Of a stretch of DNA of 9,374 bases, positions 1 to 6,418 are shown piece after piece. The number at the start of each line of letters is the position of its first letter. The first letter of the stretch is position 1. The stretch is from Deltaproteobacteria bacterium RBG_13_49_15 (GTDB taxonomy: Bacteria > Desulfobacterota > Desulfobacteria > Desulfobacterales > UBA2156): the NCBI GenBank assembly GCA_001797695.1, contig MGQD01000069.1, positions 1-9,374 on the forward strand, given 5' to 3'. The notes beneath the pieces are model-generated. The model was not told the origin of the DNA, ran no database searches, and saw only the letters and a list, made by a program, of their open reading frames with translations. Made by a program: the position numbers and the translations under genes.

Positions 1-621
1 TGCGGCCTTCCGGGACGTGGATTCTGGCTGACCGCTATCCTTGCTCCACGATTCCTTTCCTCGGCATTTGCCTCAGGTCCGTCGCTTTTAATTCTGCTCT
101 GCCTGATTGTTCGGAAAATAACAAAATTCGATCCGGGGAAAGAGCAGATCCAATCCCTTGCCAAAATAGTGGCCTATGCCATTTCAATCAACGTTTTCTT
201 CTTCCTGTGCGAGGTATTTGTCGTATTCTACAGCCAAATCCCGGAACACATGGATCATTTCAAATATCTGTTTGTCGGCCTGCACGGGCATGGCGCCCTA
301 GTGCCGTGGATGTGGACATCGATGACGCTGATGGTGATAGCGATCATTCTTTTGGTGGTTCCGGTCACCAGGAAAAATGAGAGCATCCTGGCAATCGCAT
401 GCGCTACGGTGTTTGCAGGAACATGGATCGACAAAGGGCTTGGGATGATCTCCGGCGGTTTCGTCCCCTCCCCTTTGCATCACGTTACCGAGTATGTGCC
501 GACAATTCCGGAAATCGCCATTACCCTTGGGGTTTGGGCGACCGGTTTCTTTGTCCTGACCGTGCTTTTTAAAATCGCCGTTACTGTTAAAGAAGAAGCT
601 GCCGGCGTAGCTTCTTCCTAA
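1..621 (+). CDS. dsrP: DsrP-like NrfD-family integral membrane subunit (3' part, 5' end outside window)
   Basis: The frame is open from base 1 to the TAA at 619-621 and gives 206 residues, so the start lies to the left; the GTG at 169 is an internal Val codon. Roughly five hydrophobic membrane segments are visible (about residues 10-38, 55-79, 98-121, 127-147 and 170-196). Polar or charged stretches separate them, including GLHGHGALVPWMW near residue 93 and a short charged tail ending VKEEAAGVASS. The family is NrfD/polysulfide reductase membrane subunit. In the DsrMKJOP complex DsrP is thought to exchange electrons with the menaquinone pool and pass them towards the DsrC/sulfite-reduction system in the cytoplasmic membrane. 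The segment around PLHHVTEYVPTIPEIAITLG matches my recollection of DsrP C-termini. The terminator right after the gene fits dsrP as the last gene of its operon. Alternatives are another NrfD-type subunit such as HmcC/HmeB or QrcD. The upstream genes would settle this. Confidence 0.8.
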   Translation, partial: CGLPGRGFWLTAILAPRFLSSAFASGPSLLILLCLIVRKITKFDPGKEQIQSLAKIVAYAISINVFFFLCEVFVVFYSQIPEHMDHFKYLFVGLHGHGALVPWMWTSMTLMVIAIILLVVPVTRKNESILAIACATVFAGTWIDKGLGMISGGFVPSPLHHVTEYVPTIPEIAITLGVWATGFFVLTVLFKIAVTVKEEAAGVASS

Positions 622-641
622 TTCCCTCTTTTTAAAGCATT

Positions 642-677
642 AAAAAAGCCCGCTCGTTCAAGAGCGGGCTTTTTTTT
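642..677. terminator. Bidirectional intrinsic terminator between dsrP and the MOSC gene
   Basis: GCCCGCTC (648-655) pairs perfectly with GAGCGGGC (662-669) around a 6-nt loop. A run of six A (642-647) precedes the stem and eight T (670-677) follow it. Read on + it ends the dsrP transcript 20 bp after the stop codon. Read on - the A run becomes a T tract and can end the MOSC transcript, whose stop is at 730. Confidence 0.93.
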
Positions 678-729
678 CGACTTGCTAATAATTACGATAT
701 CGCCGGCACTTGTATGTCCGGTGGACGGA

Positions 730-1185
730 CTACTTCTCCTTGCTTCTTTCCGCATGGTTAAAAATTTCGATTGCGTCGCCCCGGCGAAGAACCCCCCCTG
801 TCAGAACACGGGCAAAGACCCCTTCTTTCGGCATAATGCAGTCTCCTGCTTTATAATAGATCGCGCACCGGGTATGGCATTCCTTTCCGATCTGGGTCAC
901 TTCTACACGAACCGTTTCACCCAGCTTCAGACAGGTCCCCACCGGCATTGTTTTCCAATCGATCCCTTCAGTAGCGATATTTTCGGCAAAATCCCCGAAA
1001 CCGACATCCAGCCCCATCTTCCGGGCTTGATCGATGCTCTCCACAGCAAGGAAGCTGACCTGCCGGTGCCAGTCCCCGGCATGGGCGTCCCCTTTAATGC
1101 CATGCCCTTCAACCAGGATAACTTCATCAACCGGATGTTTGGTAACCCCCTTTTTTTTGCTCACGGCAATCGAAACGATTTTCAT
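730..1185 (-). CDS. Small standalone MOSC-domain protein
   Basis: The product is 151 residues. The MOSC domain (molybdenum-cofactor sulfurase C-terminal fold) fills nearly all of it: GHGIKGDAHAG at about 27-37, GDFAENIATEG at 64-74, then KECHTRC with Cys103 and Cys107, and LTGGVLRRGD at 128-137. MOSC proteins typically bind molybdenum cofactor or pyranopterin ligands and use a conserved Cys. The one in KECHTRC is the likely candidate here, but substrate and partner cannot be read from sequence. I chose the ATG at 1185 because AAAGGA lies 5 nt upstream and the family N-terminus begins MKIVSIAVS. An in-frame ATG at 1224 would add 13 non-family residues and would sit almost at the predicted transcript start. 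The gene is convergent with dsrP and divergent from rplU. It may serve molybdo- or tungsto-enzymes, but nothing nearby proves a pathway. Confidence 0.9.
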   Translation of the reverse strand: MKIVSIAVSKKKGVTKHPVDEVILVEGHGIKGDAHAGDWHRQVSFLAVESIDQARKMGLDVGFGDFAENIATEGIDWKTMPVGTCLKLGETVRVEVTQIGKECHTRCAIYYKAGDCIMPKEGVFARVLTGGVLRRGDAIEIFNHAERSKEK

Positions 1186-1190
1186 ACGAT

Positions 1191-1196
1191 TCCTTT
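1191..1196 (-). promoter_or_regulatory. Ribosome binding site deciding the MOSC gene start
   Basis: AAAGGA on the minus strand lies 5 nt before the ATG at 1185. It supports this start over the upstream in-frame ATG at 1224. Confidence 0.75.
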
Positions 1197-1234
1197 CATT
1201 TTTTGCATATTTTCCGGATATCATATATTATTTA

Positions 1235-1264
1235 ATTATATATTTCAAATTTTTTCGTCGTCAA
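1235..1264 (-). promoter_or_regulatory. Predicted sigma70 promoter of the MOSC gene
   Basis: Read on the minus strand, TTGACG (1264-1259) is followed after 18 nt by a perfect TATAAT (1240-1235). Transcription would begin near 1228, giving a leader of about 40 nt before the ATG at 1185. The region is very AT-rich, so chance matches are likelier here, but the pairing and position are good. Confidence 0.6.
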
Positions 1265-1288
1265 ATTTATGCCTGTATTAAATTTGTC

Positions 1289-1316
1289 TTGACAGATGTT
1301 GATAAAAAATTAATAT
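1289..1316 (+). promoter_or_regulatory. Predicted sigma70 promoter of the rplU operon
   Basis: A perfect -35 box TTGACA (1289-1294) is followed after 16 nt by TAATAT (1311-1316). An alternative -10, TATTAT at 1314-1319, has 19-nt spacing. Either places the start in the 1320s, leaving a leader of roughly 35-40 nt before rplU with its GGAGG at 1350-1354. The leader looks too short for an elaborate riboswitch. The -35 box is 24 bp from that of the divergent MOSC promoter. Confidence 0.65.
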
Positions 1317-1361
1317 TATTCATTTTTATAATATCATATCCATCATCATGGAGGCGATCCA

Positions 1362-1673
1362 ATGTACGCGGTGGTTGCAACGGGTGGAAAGCAATTTAAA
1401 GTCCAGGAAGGACAAACCCTTAGAGTTGAAAAAATGCCGGGGAATGTCGGTTCTCCCATTTCGTTTGATCAGGTGTTAATGTACTCGGACGGCCAAACGG
1501 TCTCTGTCGGAAGACCCTATCTGGATCAGATTAAGGTCGAAGGGCACATCATTCAACAGGGTCAGGCAAAAAAAATCGTGGTATTCAAATACAAACGGAG
1601 AAACCGATACCGACGGAAACAGGGGCACCGACAGGAGTTCACAGCAATTCAAATCGATCATATTCGGGCATAA
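1362..1673 (+). CDS. rplU: 50S ribosomal protein L21
   Basis: The product is 103 residues, the usual bacterial L21 length, opening with MYAVVATGGKQFKV and carrying VGRPYL in the middle. The C-terminal half has the family's basic RNA-binding stretch, FKYKRRNRYRRKQGHRQ. L21 binds 23S rRNA in the large subunit and helps assembly. GGAGG lies 7 nt before the ATG. It is the first gene of the + strand operon, 26 bp before rpmA. The rplU-rpmA-obgE order is widely conserved in bacteria. Confidence 0.98.
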   Translation: MYAVVATGGKQFKVQEGQTLRVEKMPGNVGSPISFDQVLMYSDGQTVSVGRPYLDQIKVEGHIIQQGQAKKIVVFKYKRRNRYRRKQGHRQEFTAIQIDHIRA

Positions 1674-1699
1674 AACGACCGATTGAAGGGAGTGCCGGT

Positions 1700-1954
1700 A
1701 TGGCTCATAAAAAAGCGGGCGGAAGCTCAAGAAACGGCCGGGACAGCGCAGGACAGAGGCGCGGGGTCAAACGATTCGGCGGGAACCCGGTGAAGGCCGG
1801 AAATATTTTAATCAGGCAGCTCGGAACAAGAATTCACCCTGGAAACAACGTGGGGATGGGGAAAGACTATACGATCTTTTCCAAAATCGACGGCATTGTT
1901 TCATACGAACGGCTAGGGCGGTCTCGAAAGAAAGTCAGTGTTTATCCGGCGTGA
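1700..1954 (+). CDS. rpmA: 50S ribosomal protein L27
   Basis: The product is 84 residues, full length for L27. It starts MAHKKAGGSSRNGRDS and carries GVKRFGG (about 23-29), VKAGNILIRQ (31-40) and HPGNNVGMGKD (46-56). L27 sits near the peptidyl transferase centre, where its flexible N-terminal tail reaches toward the tRNA 3' ends. The tail starts directly with the mature-type sequence, with no cleavable extension of the kind known from Firmicutes. AAGGGAG lies 7 nt before the ATG. The TGA overlaps the GTG start of obgE by 4 bp, implying translational coupling. Confidence 0.98.
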   Translation: MAHKKAGGSSRNGRDSAGQRRGVKRFGGNPVKAGNILIRQLGTRIHPGNNVGMGKDYTIFSKIDGIVSYERLGRSRKKVSVYPA

Positions 1955-2958
1955 AATTCATTGATGAGGCGATTATCATCGTTCATTCCGGAAACGGTGG
2001 AAAAGGATGCGTGAGTTTTCGCCGTGAAAAATATGTGCCGCGAGGAGGACCGGACGGTGGCGACGGAGGAAAAGGCGGCGATATCGTCTTAATGGTCTCA
2101 TCCGAAAAAAACACCCTCTATCACTTCCGAAGCAAGAAGCATTTTCAAGCCCAGAACGGGCAAAACGGACAACCGACTCAAAAATCAGGAAAAGCCGGGA
2201 AGGATCTCATCATTCAGATCCCTCCCGGAACATTGATTCGGGATATCGAATCCGGGAACATCATTAAGGATTTTACCAGACCGGGTGAAACCCATATCAT
2301 CGCAAAAGGAGGTATGGGCGGGCGGGGGAATGTCCATTTCAAAACCTCTACCCACCGCACCCCGAAGTTTGCCCAGCCCGGAAAGCCAGGGCAGACACTG
2401 ACCATCAAGCTCGAACTCAAGCTTATCGCCGATGTCGGGATCATCGGGTTACCCAATGCCGGCAAGTCGACTCTGATCCGAGCCATTTCATCAGCCAGGC
2501 CCAAAGTCGGAGCATATCCCTTTACCACCTTGATTCCAAACCTCGGGATGGTCTTCCCAAAAAACGGGAACCCCTTTGTTGTGGCGGATATCCCGGGCCT
2601 GATCGAAGGAGCTCATAAGGGGGCCGGGCTCGGGATACAGTTTTTAAAGCATATCGAAAGAACCCACGTGCTTGTTCACCTGATCGATGCTTCCGCTATC
2701 GATCCTCATGATCCGATGCATAATTATGAAACCGTCAACAAAGAGCTTGCCCTCTACAGCCGGTCCCTTTCCGAAAAAAAACAATTGCTGGTATTGACCA
2801 AAATGGACTTGCCCGAAACGGGTCCGGCTGCAACGGTCTTTCAAAATGCAACACCGGGCATTCCGGTCCTTCTCATCTCCGCCCGGACCGGGCTGGGCAT
2901 CGATGAACTCATAAACCGGTTATCAGAAATGCGCGTTCAACACGATGGAAACGGATAG
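1951..2958 (+). CDS. obgE: Obg/CgtA GTPase, 50S ribosome assembly factor
   Basis: The product is 335 residues. The glycine-rich Obg domain occupies about 1-158 (for example VPRGGPDGGDGGKGGD at 29-44). The GTPase domain carries G1 GLPNAGKST (166-174), a switch region with FTTLIPNLG (191-199), G3 DIPG (213-216), G4 TKMD (283-286) and G5 SAR (310-312). Obg proteins bind the 50S subunit, hydrolyse GTP slowly and link ribosome maturation to stress and growth control. No extra C-terminal domain is present; the protein ends soon after the G domain, as in short proteobacterial forms. The GTG start overlaps the rpmA stop (GTGA), and MKFIDEA is the canonical family N-terminus. No clear Shine-Dalgarno precedes it, so translation probably depends on coupling to rpmA. 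The G4 motif is TKMD instead of the usual NKxD, a conservative change seen in some GTPases. Confidence 0.97.
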   Translation: MKFIDEAIIIVHSGNGGKGCVSFRREKYVPRGGPDGGDGGKGGDIVLMVSSEKNTLYHFRSKKHFQAQNGQNGQPTQKSGKAGKDLIIQIPPGTLIRDIESGNIIKDFTRPGETHIIAKGGMGGRGNVHFKTSTHRTPKFAQPGKPGQTLTIKLELKLIADVGIIGLPNAGKSTLIRAISSARPKVGAYPFTTLIPNLGMVFPKNGNPFVVADIPGLIEGAHKGAGLGIQFLKHIERTHVLVHLIDASAIDPHDPMHNYETVNKELALYSRSLSEKKQLLVLTKMDLPETGPAATVFQNATPGIPVLLISARTGLGIDELINRLSEMRVQHDGNG

Positions 2959-4075
2959 AAGCCGGTATATTAAATGCGTCAAACGCATTGTGGTTAAGGT
3001 GGGAAGCGGAGTTCTTACCGAAGACAACGGCCTAAACCTTCGGAATGTCCGATCGATCGCCGGGCAGATCTGCAAACTGATTCAACAGGGTATCGAGGTG
3101 CTCCTTGTCTCATCCGGAGCCGTGGCTTCCGGCGTTAAAAAAATCGGGCTCCAACGACTACCGGACGAGCGGCCCAAGCGGCAGGCAGCCTCGGCTGTCG
3201 GCCAGGCGGGCTTGATCTTGGAATACGAAAAAGCCTTCTCGCGGTATCAAAAAAAGGTCGCCCAAATTCTATTGACCAGCGACGACCTTTCAAACCGGAA
3301 ACGATATTTAAATGCCAGAAACACACTATACACCCTCCTTTCCTGGAAAATCGTTCCCATTATCAACGAAAACGACACCATCTCCGTGGAAGAGATCAAA
3401 TTCGGAGACAACGACAACCTGGCCGCATTAATCACCCTTCTGATGGATGCCGATCTGTTGATTATTTTGACCGATATCGACGGTTTGTATGATCAAAATC
3501 CAAGGATCCATTCTGAAGCCCGCTTGATTCCGGCAGTAGCGAAGATAACCAAAGAGATCGAATCGATAGCAGGAAGAATCCCCGGAGCCCTTGGAACCGG
3601 TGGAATGTTGAGCAAGATAGAGGCTGCAAAAAAGATGAGTTCCGCCGGCATCCCCATGGTGATTGCCAACGGAAAAACATCCGATATTCTCATCGATCTG
3701 ATGTCGGGGAAGGAATCCGGAACCTTTTTTATTCCAAAGGATATCAAGCTCAACAGCAGGAAATCCTGGATCGCTTTTCAGATGAAACCCAAGGGGATAA
3801 TTCATATTGATGATGGAGCAGCGACAGCCGTGACCAAACGAGGAAAAAGCCTTCTTCCAAGCGGAATCGTCGGCGTCGATGGAGAATTCCAGGAAGGGGC
3901 GCCTGTGATATTTTCTAAAGACGGCAAGATATTGGGACGAGGACTGGTCAATTACTGCGCTTTCGATATCCGAAAAATCATGGGGCTCAATTCAAATCAA
4001 ATCAGGGAACGGCTCGGGCAAAAACCGTACGATGAGGTGATTCACCGGGACAACCTGGTGATTACGACCGATTAG
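2945..4075 (+). CDS. proB: Glutamate 5-kinase
   Basis: ProB phosphorylates glutamate with ATP to gamma-glutamyl phosphate, the committed and usually proline-inhibited step of proline synthesis. The 376 residues match the two-domain form. An amino-acid kinase domain covers about 10-260, with VVKVGSG (16-22, Lys18), SSGAV (56-60), NENDTIS (141-147), FGDND (153-157), TDIDGLYD (176-183) and GTGGM (217-221). A PUA domain follows at about 281-360. The ATG lies 14 bp inside the obgE end with no obvious Shine-Dalgarno, so coupling is likely. The start is supported because the conserved KRIVVKVGS begins only 12 residues in. proA follows after 55 bp, and the pair would deliver the labile acyl phosphate to ProA. 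Confidence 0.97.
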   Translation: METDRSRYIKCVKRIVVKVGSGVLTEDNGLNLRNVRSIAGQICKLIQQGIEVLLVSSGAVASGVKKIGLQRLPDERPKRQAASAVGQAGLILEYEKAFSRYQKKVAQILLTSDDLSNRKRYLNARNTLYTLLSWKIVPIINENDTISVEEIKFGDNDNLAALITLLMDADLLIILTDIDGLYDQNPRIHSEARLIPAVAKITKEIESIAGRIPGALGTGGMLSKIEAAKKMSSAGIPMVIANGKTSDILIDLMSGKESGTFFIPKDIKLNSRKSWIAFQMKPKGIIHIDDGAATAVTKRGKSLLPSGIVGVDGEFQEGAPVIFSKDGKILGRGLVNYCAFDIRKIMGLNSNQIRERLGQKPYDEVIHRDNLVITTD

Positions 4076-4130
4076 CGGGGATCCCGTTACCGATTATCGG
4101 TTTATCGATTCACAAAATACGGAGCGGATC

Positions 4131-5387
4131 ATGACGACCGAAAGCATCATTACCCGGATGTCAAAAGCAGCCAGGGTTGCATCCTCGAAGATGGCTGTTT
4201 GTCCATCCCAAAAAAAAGATGAAGCCCTGGCAGCCATTGCCGATGCCCTGTTGCAAAAAGATTCATATATCAAGGAAGAGAACCAAAAAGACCTCCGGCA
4301 TGCATTGGAAACAGGGATGTCGAAACCGATGCTCGACCGTCTCACTATAACGGATCAAACCATTTTGAGCATGGGAAACGGGCTTAAAGCGGTTGCCGGT
4401 TTTCCCGATCCCATCGGCTCAATAGTCAAAGCGTGGCGGCGCCCGAACGGCCTTGAAGTATCAAAAGTCCGGATACCCATCGGGGTCATCGGCATCATCT
4501 ACGAAAGCAGGCCAAACGTCACCATCGATTCGGCCGGTTTATGTCTTAAAGCCGGCAATGCCGTGATCCTTCGGGGAGGATCCGAAGCCCATCACTCCAA
4601 TCAGGCGTTATCATCCATTATCGGCGACGCCCTGACCAAAACCGGCCTTCCGCCGGAAGCGGTTCAGGTCATCCCCATTCGAGACCGGAGCGCGGTCGAT
4701 TTCCTTCTGCACCAGGATGAATCTATCGATCTCATCATCCCAAGAGGGGGCGAGGGGCTGATCCGGTTTGTGGTGGAACATTCCAAGATCCCGGTTCTTA
4801 AACATTATAAAGGCGTGTGTCATGTGTACGTTGATTCGGATGCGGATCTGAAAATGGCCGAAGAAATCTGCTTTAATGCCAAAGTGCAGCGGCCGGGCGT
4901 TTGCAATGCCATGGAGACGCTCCTGGTGCATCAGGCGGTAGCCGGGATTTTCCTTCCTGAAATGTCTCAACGCTTTTCTAAAGCCGGTGTTGAAATCCGG
5001 GGATGTCCGGAAACATGCCGGATCCTTCCGAAAGCAACGCCCGCCATAGAAGCGGATTGGCCGGCCGAATATCTGGATCTGATTTTAGCCGTCAAAATCG
5101 TTTCCGGAATGGATGAAGCGATAACCCACATCCGCACATACGGATCCCAGCACACGGATGCCGTCATTACCTCGGATTATCAAAGATCGCGCCGGTTTGT
5201 CAGAGAAGTCGATTCTTCCGTGGTGCTTGTAAATGCATCGACCCGTTTTAACGACGGCGGTGAACTGGGGCTGGGAGCCGAAATCGGAGTCAGCACTTCG
5301 AAACTGCATGCCTTCGGACCAATGGGTGTTGAAGAGCTTACGACCACCAAATTCGTGGTGTTCGGCGACGGTCAAATAAGGACCTGA
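4131..5387 (+). CDS. proA: Gamma-glutamyl phosphate reductase (glutamate-5-semialdehyde dehydrogenase)
   Basis: ProA reduces gamma-glutamyl phosphate with NADPH to glutamate-5-semialdehyde, which cyclises towards proline. The 418 residues match the usual length of the aldehyde-dehydrogenase-like ProA family. Visible motifs are GVIGIIYESRPNVT (118-131), LKAGNAVILRGG (139-150), IIPRGGEGL (202-210), the catalytic Cys258 in QRPGVCNAMETLLV, and HAFGPMGVEELTT (393-405) near the C-terminus. GGAG at 4121-4124 lies 6 nt before the ATG. The gene follows proB in the same direction. proC, for the last step, is not in the window. No truncation or missing key residue is seen. Confidence 0.97.
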   Translation: MTTESIITRMSKAARVASSKMAVCPSQKKDEALAAIADALLQKDSYIKEENQKDLRHALETGMSKPMLDRLTITDQTILSMGNGLKAVAGFPDPIGSIVKAWRRPNGLEVSKVRIPIGVIGIIYESRPNVTIDSAGLCLKAGNAVILRGGSEAHHSNQALSSIIGDALTKTGLPPEAVQVIPIRDRSAVDFLLHQDESIDLIIPRGGEGLIRFVVEHSKIPVLKHYKGVCHVYVDSDADLKMAEEICFNAKVQRPGVCNAMETLLVHQAVAGIFLPEMSQRFSKAGVEIRGCPETCRILPKATPAIEADWPAEYLDLILAVKIVSGMDEAITHIRTYGSQHTDAVITSDYQRSRRFVREVDSSVVLVNASTRFNDGGELGLGAEIGVSTSKLHAFGPMGVEELTTTKFVVFGDGQIRT

Positions 5388-5398
5388 TCCGGCAACTT

Positions 5399-6067
5399 AT
5401 GGAACGCATCGGACTCTTCGGCGGAACCTTTGATCCGATTCATCTTGGACATATTCGAGCAGCAAAGGAAGTGATGAACGGATTCTCCCTGGACAAGATC
5501 GTTTTCATCCCCTCCTCCTCCCCTCCCCATAAAAATACATCCGGAGTCGCTATTGCCGAAGATCGGCTGGAAATGATCCGCCTCGCTCTGGCCGGACAGC
5601 CGGGATTTGATGTATCCGATACCGAACTCAAACGTCCGGGTCCATCATATAGCATCGACACCGTCCATTATTTCCAACAAAACGCGGCAAAGGAAACCCT
5701 TTTCTTTCTCATCCTGGGACACGACGCTTTTTTTGAAATCCACACCTGGAAGTCGTATCATGAGCTTTTTGGGATCATTCCGCTTATCGTTTTGTTGCGG
5801 CCCGGTCATCCACCTTCGAACGGCTTGGCGATCCGTAAGGATATCGCTACATACCTGAAGACCAAAATATCCCGGCAATATCGATTTTCTTTAAAAAAAG
5901 CAGGCTATTTCCATCCGGATCTTAAGCCGGTTTACCTGTTTTCAAAAAACCTGGTGGATATCTCCTCGACCTCTGTTAGAAATCGAATTAAAAATGGGGA
6001 CCCGATACGATCGTTTGTCCCCGGGGAGGTTGTGAAATGGATATCTCGGAAAAACCTTTATCAATGA
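5399..6067 (+). CDS. nadD: Nicotinate-nucleotide adenylyltransferase
   Basis: NadD transfers AMP from ATP to nicotinate mononucleotide, giving deamido-NAD for NAD synthesis. The 222 residues show the nucleotidyltransferase signature GGTFDPIHLGHI (8-19), SSSPPHK (39-45), a central ILGHDAFFEIHTW (105-117) and the C-terminal ISSTSVRNRI (188-197). This is the full-length bacterial enzyme. It starts 11 bp after proA. The nearest purine-rich stretch (AAGGA, 5378-5382) is 16 nt upstream, too far for a normal site, so translation probably depends on re-initiation after proA. The conserved IGLFGGTFDP begins at residue 4, so the ATG is right. The 3' end overlaps rsfS by 31 bp. Pairing nadD with rsfS is common in bacteria. 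Confidence 0.97.
   Translation: MERIGLFGGTFDPIHLGHIRAAKEVMNGFSLDKIVFIPSSSPPHKNTSGVAIAEDRLEMIRLALAGQPGFDVSDTELKRPGPSYSIDTVHYFQQNAAKETLFFLILGHDAFFEIHTWKSYHELFGIIPLIVLLRPGHPPSNGLAIRKDIATYLKTKISRQYRFSLKKAGYFHPDLKPVYLFSKNLVDISSTSVRNRIKNGDPIRSFVPGEVVKWISRKNLYQ
6023..6029 (+). promoter_or_regulatory. Strong ribosome binding site of rsfS inside nadD
   Basis: GGGGAGG lies 7 nt before the ATG at 6037, within the last codons of nadD. It decides in favour of 6037 over a second in-frame ATG at 6064, which has no such site. Confidence 0.8.
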
Positions 6068-6411
6068 ACCGGGATCAACTCGCGGCCCTGTATCCGTTCA
6101 TCAATGCCGTGCGGGCTAAAAAGGCGACGGGTGTTGTCATCATGGATGTCCACGATCTCACTTCCGTGGCCGATGCGTTTATCATCTGCAGCGGTCGATC
6201 AAACCGGCAGGTGACGGCCATAGCGGAACATATCCATGAAGATCTGAAAAAACAGGGGCTCTATCCGTTGAACGTCGAGGGAAAAAAGGAGGGGCACTGG
6301 ATTTTACTCGATTACGGTTATGTCATTATCCATGTGTTTTTTGAGCCATTCCGCCGCTTGTATGACCTCGAAGGGCTATGGGTGGATGCTAAAAAGATGG
6401 AGCTCCCGTAG
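6037..6411 (+). CDS. rsfS: Ribosomal silencing factor RsfS
   Basis: The 124 residues match the RsfS/Iojap family. Motifs are VADAFIICSGRSNRQV (44-59), EGKKEGHWILLDYG (81-94), VIIHVF (96-101) and YDLEGLW (109-115). RsfS binds L14 on the 50S subunit and blocks joining with 30S, sparing energy during starvation. The start at 6037 overlaps nadD by 31 bp and is backed by a strong Shine-Dalgarno. gpmI follows after 7 bp. Its place in an operon with L21, L27 and Obg keeps several large-subunit factors together. Confidence 0.96.
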   Translation: MDISEKPLSMNRDQLAALYPFINAVRAKKATGVVIMDVHDLTSVADAFIICSGRSNRQVTAIAEHIHEDLKKQGLYPLNVEGKKEGHWILLDYGYVIIHVFFEPFRRLYDLEGLWVDAKKMELP

Positions 6412-6414
6412 GAG
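6410..6414 (+). promoter_or_regulatory. Ribosome binding site deciding the gpmI start
   Basis: AGGAG overlaps the rsfS stop codon and lies 4 nt before the ATG at 6419. It supports this start over the in-frame ATG at 6320, which would add 33 residues that do not look like the family. Confidence 0.75.
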
Positions 6415-6418
6415 AAGA

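Noticed and set aside
1151..1158. A run of eight A on the minus strand followed by five G in the MOSC gene, resembling a slippery heptamer (A AAA AAG in frame).
   Set aside because: A -1 shift meets a stop within about eight codons and makes no sensible product. Similar eight-A runs occur in obgE (2774-2781), proA (4210-4217) and gpmI (6422-6429) and simply encode Lys-rich stretches.
682..1281. A long + strand reading frame opposite the MOSC gene.
   Set aside because: It is the antisense shadow of a recognisable MOSC gene, has no family features, and starts just after the terminator.
6320..6418. Upstream in-frame extension of gpmI by 33 residues from an ATG at 6320.
   Set aside because: It overlaps rsfS coding sequence, its residues do not resemble the GpmI N-terminus, and a good ribosome binding site marks the ATG at 6419.
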